Part shown: in pieces, positions 7,059 to 16,254 of the stretch | Layout of the letters: each line of letters starts with the position of its first letter | Numbering within the stretch: the stretch's first letter is position 1 | From: Opitutia bacterium | GTDB taxonomy: Bacteria > Verrucomicrobiota > Verrucomicrobiae > Opitutales > UBA953 | Length of the DNA: 24,763 bases | Direction of reading: 5' to 3' | Assembly (NCBI GenBank): GCA_004558035.1 | Contig: SFEJ01000035.1 | Coordinates: forward strand, 1 to 24,763 | Translations under genes and position numbers: made by a program | Notes under the pieces: model-generated | What the model was told of the DNA's origin: nothing | The model's input: only the letters and a program-made list of their open reading frames with translations | The model's database searches: none

Positions 7059-9025
7059 GGCGCGTGCGATGCCTCCGTTTTTTCGAAATAAGTCCAGGCG
7101 AGGGCGCGGAGCGCGTCGGCGTCCGCGGTCATTTCCGCCGCGAGCTCGGGCGGAACGGACGCGCCGTAGCGCTCGTCCGGCGAGCCGTAAAGAAAGCCGC
7201 CGCCCGCGTGCAGGACGACGTTTTCTCCGAAGGCGCAGCGACGGGAACGTGCCGCCTCCGAAAACAGATTTTCTCCGAAGCTCGGATATTCGAAGCCTTC
7301 CGGCGCGCACAGCGCGAGCAACGTCGGCACGATGTCCGCGTGCGTGCCGAAGGACAGTTTCGTTCCCGCGGGAACGCCGCCGCCGGCGACGACGAACGGC
7401 ACCTGCTTGCTCTCCGCGAGCGTGGGGTTTTTGCCGATGAAACGGCGCGAAAAATGGTCGCCCGTGACGGCGAAGACCGCGTTCGGGTCAAAGCTCCCGA
7501 CGGCTTCGACGAATTTCCCGAGCGCGCGGTCCGCGTAGCGGAAATGCCGCAGCTCGTTCGGTGTCGCGCGCCCGCCGCAGGCGTCCGCGAGTTCGGCGGG
7601 AACGACGACGGGCGGGCAGCCGAAATCGTCGAGCGGCAGATTGTAGGGCGGGTGATAAGAGGCGCTCATCACGAGCGTGAACACGGGAGTCTCTCCGTCC
7701 GCGCGCGCGAGCTTCGCGAGGTGTTCGAAGAGAAAAGCGTCGGGAACGCCCCATTCGCCCTTGAGAGTTTCCGGGCAGTCGGCGACGTCGCTGCCGAGCA
7801 CGATTTCGTCGAATTCCTGGTCGCGCGCGTAGGTCTCGACGTGCTGCCACATGCCGTAGCCGCTGTAGGCGAAGCGCGTTCTGTAGCCGAGGCGGGAAAA
7901 GATTTTCGCCGTCGCCGTCGCGAGCGCGCGGGTTCCGTTCGGACGATAGTTCTGCGCGACGTCCACGTGCGGCACGCCCGACATGAGCGCCGAAAGCGAG
8001 AGCATCGTCCCCGAGGCGCCGGAGATGAAATTCTCGGACGAAGCGCCGCGTTCCCGCAGTTTCGCGACCGAGTCCGCGAGCCCGAGCGGCGCGTATTTTT
8101 CCGCGAGCGGCCAGGCGTCGTAGCTTTCCATCACGAGGAGATAGACGCGTTTCGGGGCGGGCGCTTCCGGATTCAGCCGGCGGTTCTTTTTGGTGATGAG
8201 CGCTTCGATTTCTTTCGGCGTCTCCGCGGGCGCGCCGAAGAGCCGCCGCGCCTGCTCGGGAACGTCGTGCACGAACGCCGGGCGCGCGCCGCCGTTGGAG
8301 ATTTCCCGCATGTCGAGGAAGACGTGCTTCAGCAGAAACGCCGGATTGACGATGAGCCGGTTGAGCTTGTCCGTCGCGCAGACGGCGGCGTCGCGCAGCC
8401 CGAGCGGACGCCGCGCGAATCCTCCGCGGAAGCAGAACGCGGCGCAGACGAGCGTCGCGGCGAAAAGGACGAGCGTTCCCGCGACGCCGCGCGCGCGTCG
8501 CGCCGAAAAACGCAGCGCCGCGCGGTTCAGACGCGGAATCGCGAACGCGCAAAGCGCCGTTCCCGCGACGAAGGCGGCGAGGTAGCGCCCCCAATGATAA
8601 TCCGCGAGGACGGTGCCGAAAATCGCGCCCGCGTCGTCGTTGAACACGCCGAGCGCCCACACGTTGAACTGGTCTCCGTATTCGCCGAAAAATCCGAAAT
8701 CGGCGATCCACACGCCGACGAGCAGCAGATCAAGCGCGAGCGAAACGCCCAGGCCGCAGCGCAGCGCCGCGGAGCGTTTCCGCGGGAACGCCAGGGCGAC
8801 GAGCCACGCCGACAGAATCGGGAGCGAGAGATACGCGCCCGTCATCAGGTCGAAGCGCGCGCCGACGCTCCACGCCTCGCCGGCTTCGGCGGAAAAAAGA
8901 GCGCCGTCCGCTTCCGCCGGGAAAATCCAAAGCGCGAGCCGCCCCAGCGCGGAAATCAGCGCGACGGCGGCGAGATTCGCCCACCACGCCGCGAGAAAAA
9001 ATCGCGCCCGCGCGAAACGCCTCAT
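7055..9025 (-). CDS. LtaS/MdoB-type membrane phospho-transferase (sulfatase superfamily)
   Basis: The 656-residue protein (from MRRFARARFF) has about five N-terminal membrane segments (near residues 9-35, 64-80, 91-113, 148-163, 180-199). A periplasmic alkaline-phosphatase-fold domain follows. Its metal and nucleophile residues are visible: E300 in VMESYD, T340 in GASGTMLSLSALMSGVP, H458 in SASYHPPY, and D523-H524 in VTGDHF. The spacing agrees with LtaS-type enzymes. In a Gram-negative LPS operon it most likely transfers phosphoglycerol or phosphoethanolamine to a glycan or lipid; the donor is not determinable. The frame continues upstream, but the start at 9025 overlaps the glycosyltransferase stop by 4 bases (ATGA). 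Confidence 0.88.
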   Translation of the reverse strand: MRRFARARFFLAAWWANLAAVALISALGRLALWIFPAEADGALFSAEAGEAWSVGARFDLMTGAYLSLPILSAWLVALAFPRKRSAALRCGLGVSLALDLLLVGVWIADFGFFGEYGDQFNVWALGVFNDDAGAIFGTVLADYHWGRYLAAFVAGTALCAFAIPRLNRAALRFSARRARGVAGTLVLFAATLVCAAFCFRGGFARRPLGLRDAAVCATDKLNRLIVNPAFLLKHVFLDMREISNGGARPAFVHDVPEQARRLFGAPAETPKEIEALITKKNRRLNPEAPAPKRVYLLVMESYDAWPLAEKYAPLGLADSVAKLRERGASSENFISGASGTMLSLSALMSGVPHVDVAQNYRPNGTRALATATAKIFSRLGYRTRFAYSGYGMWQHVETYARDQEFDEIVLGSDVADCPETLKGEWGVPDAFLFEHLAKLARADGETPVFTLVMSASYHPPYNLPLDDFGCPPVVVPAELADACGGRATPNELRHFRYADRALGKFVEAVGSFDPNAVFAVTGDHFSRRFIGKNPTLAESKQVPFVVAGGGVPAGTKLSFGTHADIVPTLLALCAPEGFEYPSFGENLFSEAARSRRCAFGENVVLHAGGGFLYGSPDERYGASVPPELAAEMTADADALRALAWTYFEKTEASHAP

Positions 9026-9822
9026 CGACGCGCCTCGCTTTCCGCGCCGCGCGCGGCGTCGCGTTCCCGCTGCAGGAAGTAGAGGCGCACGTATTTCATT
9101 TCTGTGTAGAAGTAGTGATTCGCGGAGAGAATCCAGCCGATCTTTCCGTCGAGAAAGCCGCCCTGCAGCACGTACATCTTGAAGAACGCGAACGCCGGGC
9201 GCAGCACGACGTCGCGGAAAAACCGCGCGCGCTTGCCTTCGGCGAACGCCTTTTCCGCCGCGAGCCGCGTGTATTTTTCGAATTTGCCGAGATAGGCGCG
9301 CCACGTGTCGTAGGTGAAGTGAAGCAGCGGCGCGCGCAGCCGCGCGGGCGGGCAGTTGAAGATGATTTTCGGATGCACGAAGCCTTCGACGCGCGTTCCC
9401 GCGCGCGGCAGCAGACGCGGCACCCAGTCCGGACGCAGCACGCCGTGATTCACGCGGACGCCCTTGAAATGATTGACGCGGCGGACGGCGTAGGCGCGTT
9501 TCTCGCCGCACGCGACGCGTTCGCGGATTTCCGCCGCGAGCTCGGGTGTGACGCGTTCGTCGCAGTCGAGAAGCAGAACCCACTCCTGCGTTGCCTGTTC
9601 TATGGCAAAAGTCTGTTGCGCGCCCCAATCGCCGTTCATCGCGCGGCGAAAGACTTTCGCGCCGCGTTCCCGCGCGATTTCCGCCGTGGCGTCCTCCGAA
9701 AAATCATCGACGACGACGATCTCCTCCGCGAACGCGAGACCGTCCAGAAATTCGCGCATGTTCTTTTCCTCGTTGCGGGCGACGACGACGACGGAGAGCG
9801 GGACTTTCGGCTGGGGAAACAT
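9022..9822 (-). CDS. Glycosyltransferase family 2, WaaE/KdtX-like
   Basis: The 266-residue protein (from MFPQPKVPLS) opens with VVVVARNEEKNM, has D39-D40 in VVVDDFSEDAT, and D86-x-D88 in LLLDCDERV as the DxD metal site. The layout resembles the WaaE/KdtX family that adds glucose to the LPS inner core, and the neighbouring kinase and phospho-transferase genes fit that. The open frame extends to 10005. The start at 9822 is preferred because the conserved domain begins there and a good promoter lies just upstream, with its -10 box only 8 bases from the ATG. It heads the polysaccharide operon. The acceptor is inferred. Confidence 0.86.
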   Translation of the reverse strand: MFPQPKVPLSVVVVARNEEKNMREFLDGLAFAEEIVVVDDFSEDATAEIARERGAKVFRRAMNGDWGAQQTFAIEQATQEWVLLLDCDERVTPELAAEIRERVACGEKRAYAVRRVNHFKGVRVNHGVLRPDWVPRLLPRAGTRVEGFVHPKIIFNCPPARLRAPLLHFTYDTWRAYLGKFEKYTRLAAEKAFAEGKRARFFRDVVLRPAFAFFKMYVLQGGFLDGKIGWILSANHYFYTEMKYVRLYFLQRERDAARGAESEARR

Positions 9823-9830
9823 CGCCCCGA

Positions 9831-9860
9831 AGCATACCGAATTTCCCATTCGGTGTGCAA
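9831..9860 (-). promoter_or_regulatory. Putative sigma70 promoter of the polysaccharide operon
   Basis: Reading the minus strand, TTGCAC (9855-9860), an 18-base spacer and TATGCT (9831-9836) precede the ATG at 9822 by only 8 bases. Transcription should start at or within a few bases of the start codon, giving a leaderless or nearly leaderless mRNA. Confidence 0.6.
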
Positions 9861-9994
9861 GCCGCATTTCGGCAGGAGGTTTTGCACCGCGAAAGCCGTT
9901 TTTCACGCGCCTTCGGCGTCCGCGGAAGCACGAGGAAAAGCACGATTTTTCGGCGATCTTTTCCCGAGAGCGCCGCGACGGCGATTTTTCCCCG

Positions 9995-10018
9995 CCAAGG
10001 CGCAAAGACGCAAAGATT
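9995..10018. repeat. Octad tandem repeat
   Basis: The plus strand reads CCAAGGCG, CAAAGACG, CAAAGATT: 8-bp units with the theme CAAAGACG. Degenerate repeats of this kind occur in intergenic DNA of many environmental bacteria. No function is visible here. Confidence 0.5.
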
Positions 10019-10122
10019 TTGACTGCGGAGTTAAAGGGAAGTTAAAGAAAGAAGTGCAACGTGTCTGCAGACCGCCGCAGACGATATTCTGACGAGAGAA
10101 TCCGTGAAAATAAGGAAAATTT

Positions 10123-10159
10123 CGGCGAAACCGCCGCCGCGCGTTCCCGCGGCGCGCGG
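10123..10159 (-). terminator. Putative transcription terminator after ftsH
   Basis: Just past the ftsH stop on the minus strand come two stems: CCGCGCG/CGCGCGG (10137-10159) with the iterated CGTTCCCG motif in its loop, then CGGCG/CGCCG (10123-10136). They are followed by an AT-rich stretch (AAATTTTCC). There is no long T run, so efficiency is uncertain. Confidence 0.5.
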
Positions 10160-10161
10160 GG

Positions 10162-12153
<1,992 letters not shown>

Positions 12154-12169
12154 GAAAAATGTGAATGGT

Positions 12170-13510
12170 TTAAGTTAAAGAAGGCTTGCGGTAAGTCAAC
12201 CGCAGAGCCGTCGTTCCCGCCGCGCGCACGCGGAAACGCTCGGCGGGAGGAAGTCCCGGAATCCATGCAATTCCCGTGCCGTCCGCGAAGACGGGCAGGG
12301 CGCTCCGTTCCGCGCGCGGGATTTTCCTGTCGGAGAAGAGGCGCGCGACGGATTTTTCCCCCGGCGCGCCGAGCGGGCGGTAGCGGTCGCCGGGCAGGCG
12401 CGCCCGCGCGAAGACCTCCGGCGCGCCCGCGAGAAAGACCGTCTCCGTCGGCGGGAACGCGCCCGCGCGGATCGCCTCGAAAAGCTCCGGCGTCACCGCG
12501 ACGATTTCCTGTTCGAAGAAAAATTCCCTCGCGGCGCTTTCGCCCGGTTTTGCGTCCGCGATTTTCAGCCGCGCGCCGTCCCAGACGACCGCGCGCGTGC
12601 CCGCGGAAAACTTCAGCGGCGTTCCCGCGCAGACCGCCGCGACGAGCGCGTCGAAATTCTTCGCGCCGGGCGAGATTTTTTTTTCGAGAAAAATCTTCCG
12701 GAGCTGTCGCCGCGCGATCGCGGGAAGGCGCGTTTCGCCGAGCCGCGACCGCGCCGCGAGCGCGTCGAGCGCGTCCGCGTCCTCTTCGGCGAGCGCGCGC
12801 GTCCGCGCGAAGTTCGTGAACGGCGCGGCGCCCTTCAGCGCGGGCAGGACCGCGCCGCGCACGCGGTTGCGGAAAAAATCCGGCGCGGCGTTGCTCGCGT
12901 CCTCGCGCCACGCGAGCCCGAGGCTCCGCGCCGCGCGCGCGAGTTCGTTCTTGGAGATCGTCAGCAGCGGGCGCGCGAAGACGCGTCCGTCCGCGAGCCG
13001 CGAAACGGGGCGCGGAGCGGCGAGCCCGTCCGTTCCCGCGCCGCGGCAGACGCGCATCAGCAGCGATTCCGCGACGTCGTCCGCCTGGTGCCCCTGCACG
13101 AGAAGCGTCGCGCCGCGTTCCCGCATCGCCCGCGCGAAGAAATCCAGCCGCGCCGCGCGCAGGGCGCCTTCGGAACGCGCGCGCGCCGCCGCGTCCGCCG
13201 CGAGCTTTTCGGAGACGAAGCCGACGCCGAGCTCGCGGCAGGCTTCGCCGACGAAAAGCGCGTCCGCGTCCGCCTCCGCGCCGCGCTTCGCGTGGTTGAA
13301 GTGCAGCGCGACGAGCCGCGCGCGCGCCTCCGGAAAATGCGCCCACGCGAGCAGCAGCGCCGCGAGCGAGTCGAGCCCGCCCGAGCACGCGACCGCGACC
13401 GGCGCGCCGCCCGCCGCCGCGCGCGCGATTTCCGCGAGCGCGCGCGCTTCGAGCCGTTCCCGCGGAAACGCTTCCGCGAGCGCGGCGGCCTTTTCTCGAA
13501 GCGTCTTCAT
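12170..13510 (-). CDS. tilS: tRNA(Ile)-lysidine synthase
   Basis: The 446-residue protein has the N-type ATP pyrophosphatase PP-loop SGGLDS (43-48), then ALHFNHAKRG, VQGHQADDVAESLLMR and RNRVRGAVLP, all typical of TilS. A C-terminal substrate-binding part contains LPGDRYRPLGAPGEKSVARL. It ligates lysine to C34 of the CAU-anticodon tRNA-Ile, so that AUA is read as isoleucine. Residue content is extremely alanine- and arginine-rich, as expected at this GC level. It starts 19 bases after the hydrolase stop, and that gap contains a copy of the CGGGAACG motif. The ftsH gene follows; the hpt gene often found between tilS and ftsH elsewhere is absent. Confidence 0.95.
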   Translation of the reverse strand: MKTLREKAAALAEAFPRERLEARALAEIARAAAGGAPVAVACSGGLDSLAALLLAWAHFPEARARLVALHFNHAKRGAEADADALFVGEACRELGVGFVSEKLAADAAARARSEGALRAARLDFFARAMRERGATLLVQGHQADDVAESLLMRVCRGAGTDGLAAPRPVSRLADGRVFARPLLTISKNELARAARSLGLAWREDASNAAPDFFRNRVRGAVLPALKGAAPFTNFARTRALAEEDADALDALAARSRLGETRLPAIARRQLRKIFLEKKISPGAKNFDALVAAVCAGTPLKFSAGTRAVVWDGARLKIADAKPGESAAREFFFEQEIVAVTPELFEAIRAGAFPPTETVFLAGAPEVFARARLPGDRYRPLGAPGEKSVARLFSDRKIPRAERSALPVFADGTGIAWIPGLPPAERFRVRAAGTTALRLTYRKPSLT

Positions 13511-13529
13511 GCGGGAACGCGGCGCGCCG

Positions 13530-14405
13530 TCACGCCTCCAGAAAATCGGCGACGGCGGGAACGATCTCCTCGCCGGCGTCTTCGAGCAGGTAGTGCCCGG
13601 CGTCGGCGCGGTAAAGCGTTTTCGCCTCGGGGAAGCGCCGCCGCCATTCGGCGTAGAACGCGTCGTCGAAGCAGAAGTCGCGCCCGCCCCAGGCGACGAG
13701 CATGGGCTTGCCGCGGAGCTTTTCCAACCCGGCTTCGACGTCGCGCAGCGTCGCGTAGGACGGATGCCGCGGCCCGAGCGGAATGTCGCGCACGAAATTC
13801 GCCACCGCGGAGCGTTCCCGCGGCGAGCCGTAGGGCAGGAGAAAACCCGCCTTGACGGCGGCGGGCATTTTTTTCGTCACCGCCATGAACGTCGCCGGCA
13901 GCGCGAACGCGTTGAAGCGCTCGACGAGAAACGGCCCGAGCCCCGCGATTTTGCACAGCGCGATGCGCAGCGGAATGCGGCGGGAACGGAACGCCGCCGT
14001 GTTCGTGATCACGAGCTTTTTGACGCGTTCCGGCGCGCGCCCCGCGACGCCGCAGCCGATCGCGCCGCCCCAGTCGTGCACGCAGAGCGAAAATTTTTCG
14101 ACGCCGAGATGCGCGAGCAGCGCCTCGACGTGCGCGATGCGGTCCGCGAGGCGCAGGAATTTTCGCGGCTTATCGGAAAGCCCCATGCCCACGTGGTCGG
14201 GCGCGACGCAACGGAAGCCGCGCGCGGCGAGCGCCTTCACGAGGTCGCGCCACAGAAACGACCAGGACGGGTTGCCGTGCAGCAGCACGACCGTGCCGCG
14301 CGTTCCCGCGCCCGTATCCAGAAAATGCATGCGCCCGGCGTCGGTCTCGAAGAAACGGGACGGGAACGGATAGAGCGCGGCGACTTCTTCGGGGAGCGGC
14401 TTCAT
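13530..14405 (-). CDS. Alpha/beta hydrolase, haloalkane dehalogenase/OleB-like
   Basis: The 291-residue protein has an alpha/beta-hydrolase core: oxyanion segment HGNPSWSFLWR (43-53), PDHVGMGLSDKP, and an aspartate nucleophile D111 in CVHDWGGAIG. An acidic position lies in AWGGRDFCFDD (D243), and the catalytic histidine H271 in DAGHYLLEDA. The HDWGG nucleophile and the C-terminal wording match haloalkane-dehalogenase-like OleB proteins, which decarboxylate beta-lactones in long-chain olefin synthesis. No oleA, oleC or oleD is in the window, so the substrate is open. Its ATG overlaps the sufE stop by 4 bases (14402-14405), indicating co-translation. No signal peptide, so cytoplasmic. Confidence 0.87.
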   Translation of the reverse strand: MKPLPEEVAALYPFPSRFFETDAGRMHFLDTGAGTRGTVVLLHGNPSWSFLWRDLVKALAARGFRCVAPDHVGMGLSDKPRKFLRLADRIAHVEALLAHLGVEKFSLCVHDWGGAIGCGVAGRAPERVKKLVITNTAAFRSRRIPLRIALCKIAGLGPFLVERFNAFALPATFMAVTKKMPAAVKAGFLLPYGSPRERSAVANFVRDIPLGPRHPSYATLRDVEAGLEKLRGKPMLVAWGGRDFCFDDAFYAEWRRRFPEAKTLYRADAGHYLLEDAGEEIVPAVADFLEA

Positions 14406-14812
14406 CGGTGCGCGGCGGCGAAGGCGTGGATCTTCGCGACGAGCCCGGCGAGCCCGTTGCGGCGGTTCGGCGAAAGATGCTGGTCGATGCCGACGGAGGC
14501 GAGGAAGTCCGCGTCGTCGGCGAGAATTTCATCGGGCGCGGCGCCGTCGAAGTAATTGCAGATCAGCAGCGCGATTCCCTTGGCGATGACGGCGTCGGCG
14601 TCCGCGCGGAAGCGGCACGCGCCGTTTTCGAACGAGCAGATCAGCCACAGGTTCGACGTGCAGCCTTCGACGAGAAATTCGTCGCGGCGCAGCTCGTCCG
14701 GGAACGCCGGCGCGGCCTTCGCGCAGTCGATGATGTACTGGAAGCGGTCCTGCGGGTCTTCGAAGGGCTCGAGCTCCGCGAGGATTTCCGCGTGTTTTTC
14801 TTTGAGCGTCAT
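14402..14812 (-). CDS. sufE: SufE-type sulfur acceptor protein
   Basis: The 136-residue protein has the SufE pattern: DPQDRFQYIID, the persulfide-carrying cysteine C51 in VEGCTSNLWL, and the C-terminal LSPNRRNGL. SufE accepts sulfur from the cysteine desulfurase SufS and passes it to the SufBCD scaffold for Fe-S cluster assembly. No other suf gene is nearby. CsdE, a close relative, cannot be excluded. It is separated from metY by 79 bases holding a very stable hairpin, and overlaps the downstream hydrolase start by 4 bases. Confidence 0.93.
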   Translation of the reverse strand: MTLKEKHAEILAELEPFEDPQDRFQYIIDCAKAAPAFPDELRRDEFLVEGCTSNLWLICSFENGACRFRADADAVIAKGIALLICNYFDGAAPDEILADDADFLASVGIDQHLSPNRRNGLAGLVAKIHAFAAAHR

Positions 14813-14834
14813 GATGCTGAAATTTTTCGGAATG

Positions 14835-14885
14835 CCGCGCCGCGCGCGTTCCCGCGCGACGGAGGCGGGAGCGCGCGCGGCGCGG
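14835..14885 (-). terminator. Very stable GC hairpin between metY and sufE
   Basis: A perfect 14-bp outer stem (14835-14848 with 14872-14885) continues into an inner stem of about 7 bp (14849-14855 with 14865-14871, one wobble pair), with a 9-base loop. One inner arm is the CGTTCCCG motif and the other is a near copy of its complement (one mismatch). No T run follows on the minus strand, so a terminator, attenuator or mRNA-stabilising role are all possible. Confidence 0.5.
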
Positions 14886-14891
14886 AAACGG

Positions 14892-16154
14892 TCATTTTTC
14901 CAGAGCCTGCGCGAGGTCGGCGATCACGTCGTCGGCGTTTTCGAGCCCGACGGAGATGCGGACGAGCCCCTGCGGAATGCCGGCGGCGGCGAGCTGCGCG
15001 TCCGTCAGCTGGCGGTGCGTCGAGCTCGCCGGGTGCAGCGCGCAGGTGCGGATGTCGGCGACGTGCACGCACTGCGTCGCGAGCCGGAGCGAGTCGAGGA
15101 ACTTCGCCGCGCCCTCGCGCCCGCCCTTGACGACGACGCTCATCACGCCCGCGCAGCCGTTCGGCAGGTATTTTTTCGCGAGCGCGTGGTACTTGTCGCC
15201 GGGCAGCCCCGGATAGGAAATCGATTCGATCTTCGGATGCGCCGAAAGGAATTCGGCGACCTTCTGCGCGTTGCGGCAGTACTGCGGCATGCGCACGGCG
15301 AGCGTCTCCAGCCCGACGTTGAGCAGGAACGCGGAGTTCGCGGCGGGCGTCATGCCCAGGTCGCGCATCATCTGCACGCGCGCCTTCACGATGTACGCCG
15401 CCTTGCCGAACGCCCGAGAATAGACGATGCCGTGGTAGGATTCGTCCGGTTCCGTGAACTCGGGGAACTTGCCGTTCGTCCAGTCGAAATTGCCCGAATC
15501 GACGACGACGCCGCCGACGCAGAGCGCGTGCCCGTCCATGTATTTCGTCGTGGAGTGGACGACGACGTCCGCGCCGAACTCGATCGGGCGGCACAGAATC
15601 GGCGTCGGGAACGTGTTGTCGATGATCAGCGGCACGCCGTTCGCGTGGGCGAGCTTCGCGAGCTTTTCGATGTCGCAGACGGCGAGCGCGGGATTGGCGA
15701 GCGTTTCGCCGAAGACCGCCTTCGTGTTCGGGCGGAACGCTTTCTGAATCTCCTCGGCGGGAGCGTCGGCGTCCACGAACGTGCATTCGATGCCGAAGCG
15801 CTTCAGCGTCACCGCGAAGAGATTGACGGTCCCGCCGTAGATCGCGGCGGCGGAGACGAAGTGGTCGCCCGCCTTGAGAATCGTCGCGAGCGCGGTGAAC
15901 GACGCCGCCTGGCCGGACGAGGTGCACAGCGCGCCGACGCCGCCTTCGAGCGCTGCGATCTTCTGTTCGACGGCGTCCACCGTCGGGTTGGAGAGGCGGG
16001 AATAGAAATGCCCGGCGGCGGTCAGGTCGAAGAGGTCGCCGATGTGTTTCGTGGAATCGTATTTGAACGTCGTGCTCTGGCAGATCGGGAGCGCGCGCGG
16101 TTCACCGTTCTTCGGCTCGTAGCCGGCGTGAAGGCATTGAGTTTCTTTTTGCAT
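14892..16154 (-). CDS. metY: O-acetylhomoserine sulfhydrylase (O-acetylhomoserine aminocarboxypropyltransferase)
   Basis: The 420-residue protein is a Cys/Met-metabolism PLP enzyme. It has YSRLSNPTVDAVEQKIAALEGG, the PLP phosphate-binding YGGTVNLF, D179 in IIDNTFPTP, and K204 in VHSTTKYMDGH as the Schiff-base lysine. Length (about 420, longer than cystathionine synthases) and the wording TFKYDSTKH favour MetY, which makes homocysteine from O-acetylhomoserine and sulfide. It is transcribed divergently from the M16 peptidase across a 100-base gap containing a promoter for each. The promoter places the -10 box 8 bases before the ATG, although AGAGG also lies just before the start. Confidence 0.94.
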   Translation of the reverse strand: MQKETQCLHAGYEPKNGEPRALPICQSTTFKYDSTKHIGDLFDLTAAGHFYSRLSNPTVDAVEQKIAALEGGVGALCTSSGQAASFTALATILKAGDHFVSAAAIYGGTVNLFAVTLKRFGIECTFVDADAPAEEIQKAFRPNTKAVFGETLANPALAVCDIEKLAKLAHANGVPLIIDNTFPTPILCRPIEFGADVVVHSTTKYMDGHALCVGGVVVDSGNFDWTNGKFPEFTEPDESYHGIVYSRAFGKAAYIVKARVQMMRDLGMTPAANSAFLLNVGLETLAVRMPQYCRNAQKVAEFLSAHPKIESISYPGLPGDKYHALAKKYLPNGCAGVMSVVVKGGREGAAKFLDSLRLATQCVHVADIRTCALHPASSTHRQLTDAQLAAAGIPQGLVRISVGLENADDVIADLAQALEK

Positions 16155-16162
16155 AAGCCTCT

Positions 16163-16191
16163 ATTCTCGCGGGAACGCGCGCAGGTTTCAA
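16163..16191 (-). promoter_or_regulatory. Putative promoter of metY
   Basis: On the minus strand, TTGAAA (16186-16191), a 17-base spacer and GAGAAT (16163-16168) stand 8 bases before the metY ATG. The spacer contains one copy of the iterated CGTTCCCG motif. Confidence 0.5.
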
Positions 16192-16219
16192 CGGTTTTCC
16201 CCGCGCCCGCGGCTTAGTC

Positions 16220-16248
16220 TCGAAACGCGGCGAGGACGGCGTTAAGCT
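16220..16248 (+). promoter_or_regulatory. Putative promoter of the M16 peptidase gene
   Basis: On the plus strand, TCGAAA (16220-16225), a 17-base spacer and TAAGCT (16243-16248) stand 6 bases before the ATG at 16255. The same TAAGCT box with 17-base spacing precedes guaA. Confidence 0.5.
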
Positions 16249-16254
16249 GAGCGC

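Larger units (their letters stand above)
9823..10161. other. 339-base intergenic region between ftsH and the polysaccharide operon
   Basis: No gene is supported here. From right to left it holds the post-ftsH hairpins (10123-10159), a hairpin GTCTGC/GCAGAC (10063-10082), two GTTAAAG copies 11 bases apart (10030-10047), an octad repeat (9995-10018) and the operon promoter (9831-9860). Frames crossing it are arginine-rich and lack family features. Confidence 0.6.

Noticed and set aside
7043..9082. A 679-codon open frame on the plus strand opposite the phospho-transferase
   Set aside because: No recognisable domain, biased composition, and the minus-strand protein is clearly real with E300, T340 and D523-H524 in place.
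9823..10005. Upstream extension of the WaaE-like glycosyltransferase to 10005
   Set aside because: The extra 61 residues are basic low-complexity sequence before the conserved domain, and the best promoter lies inside that stretch.
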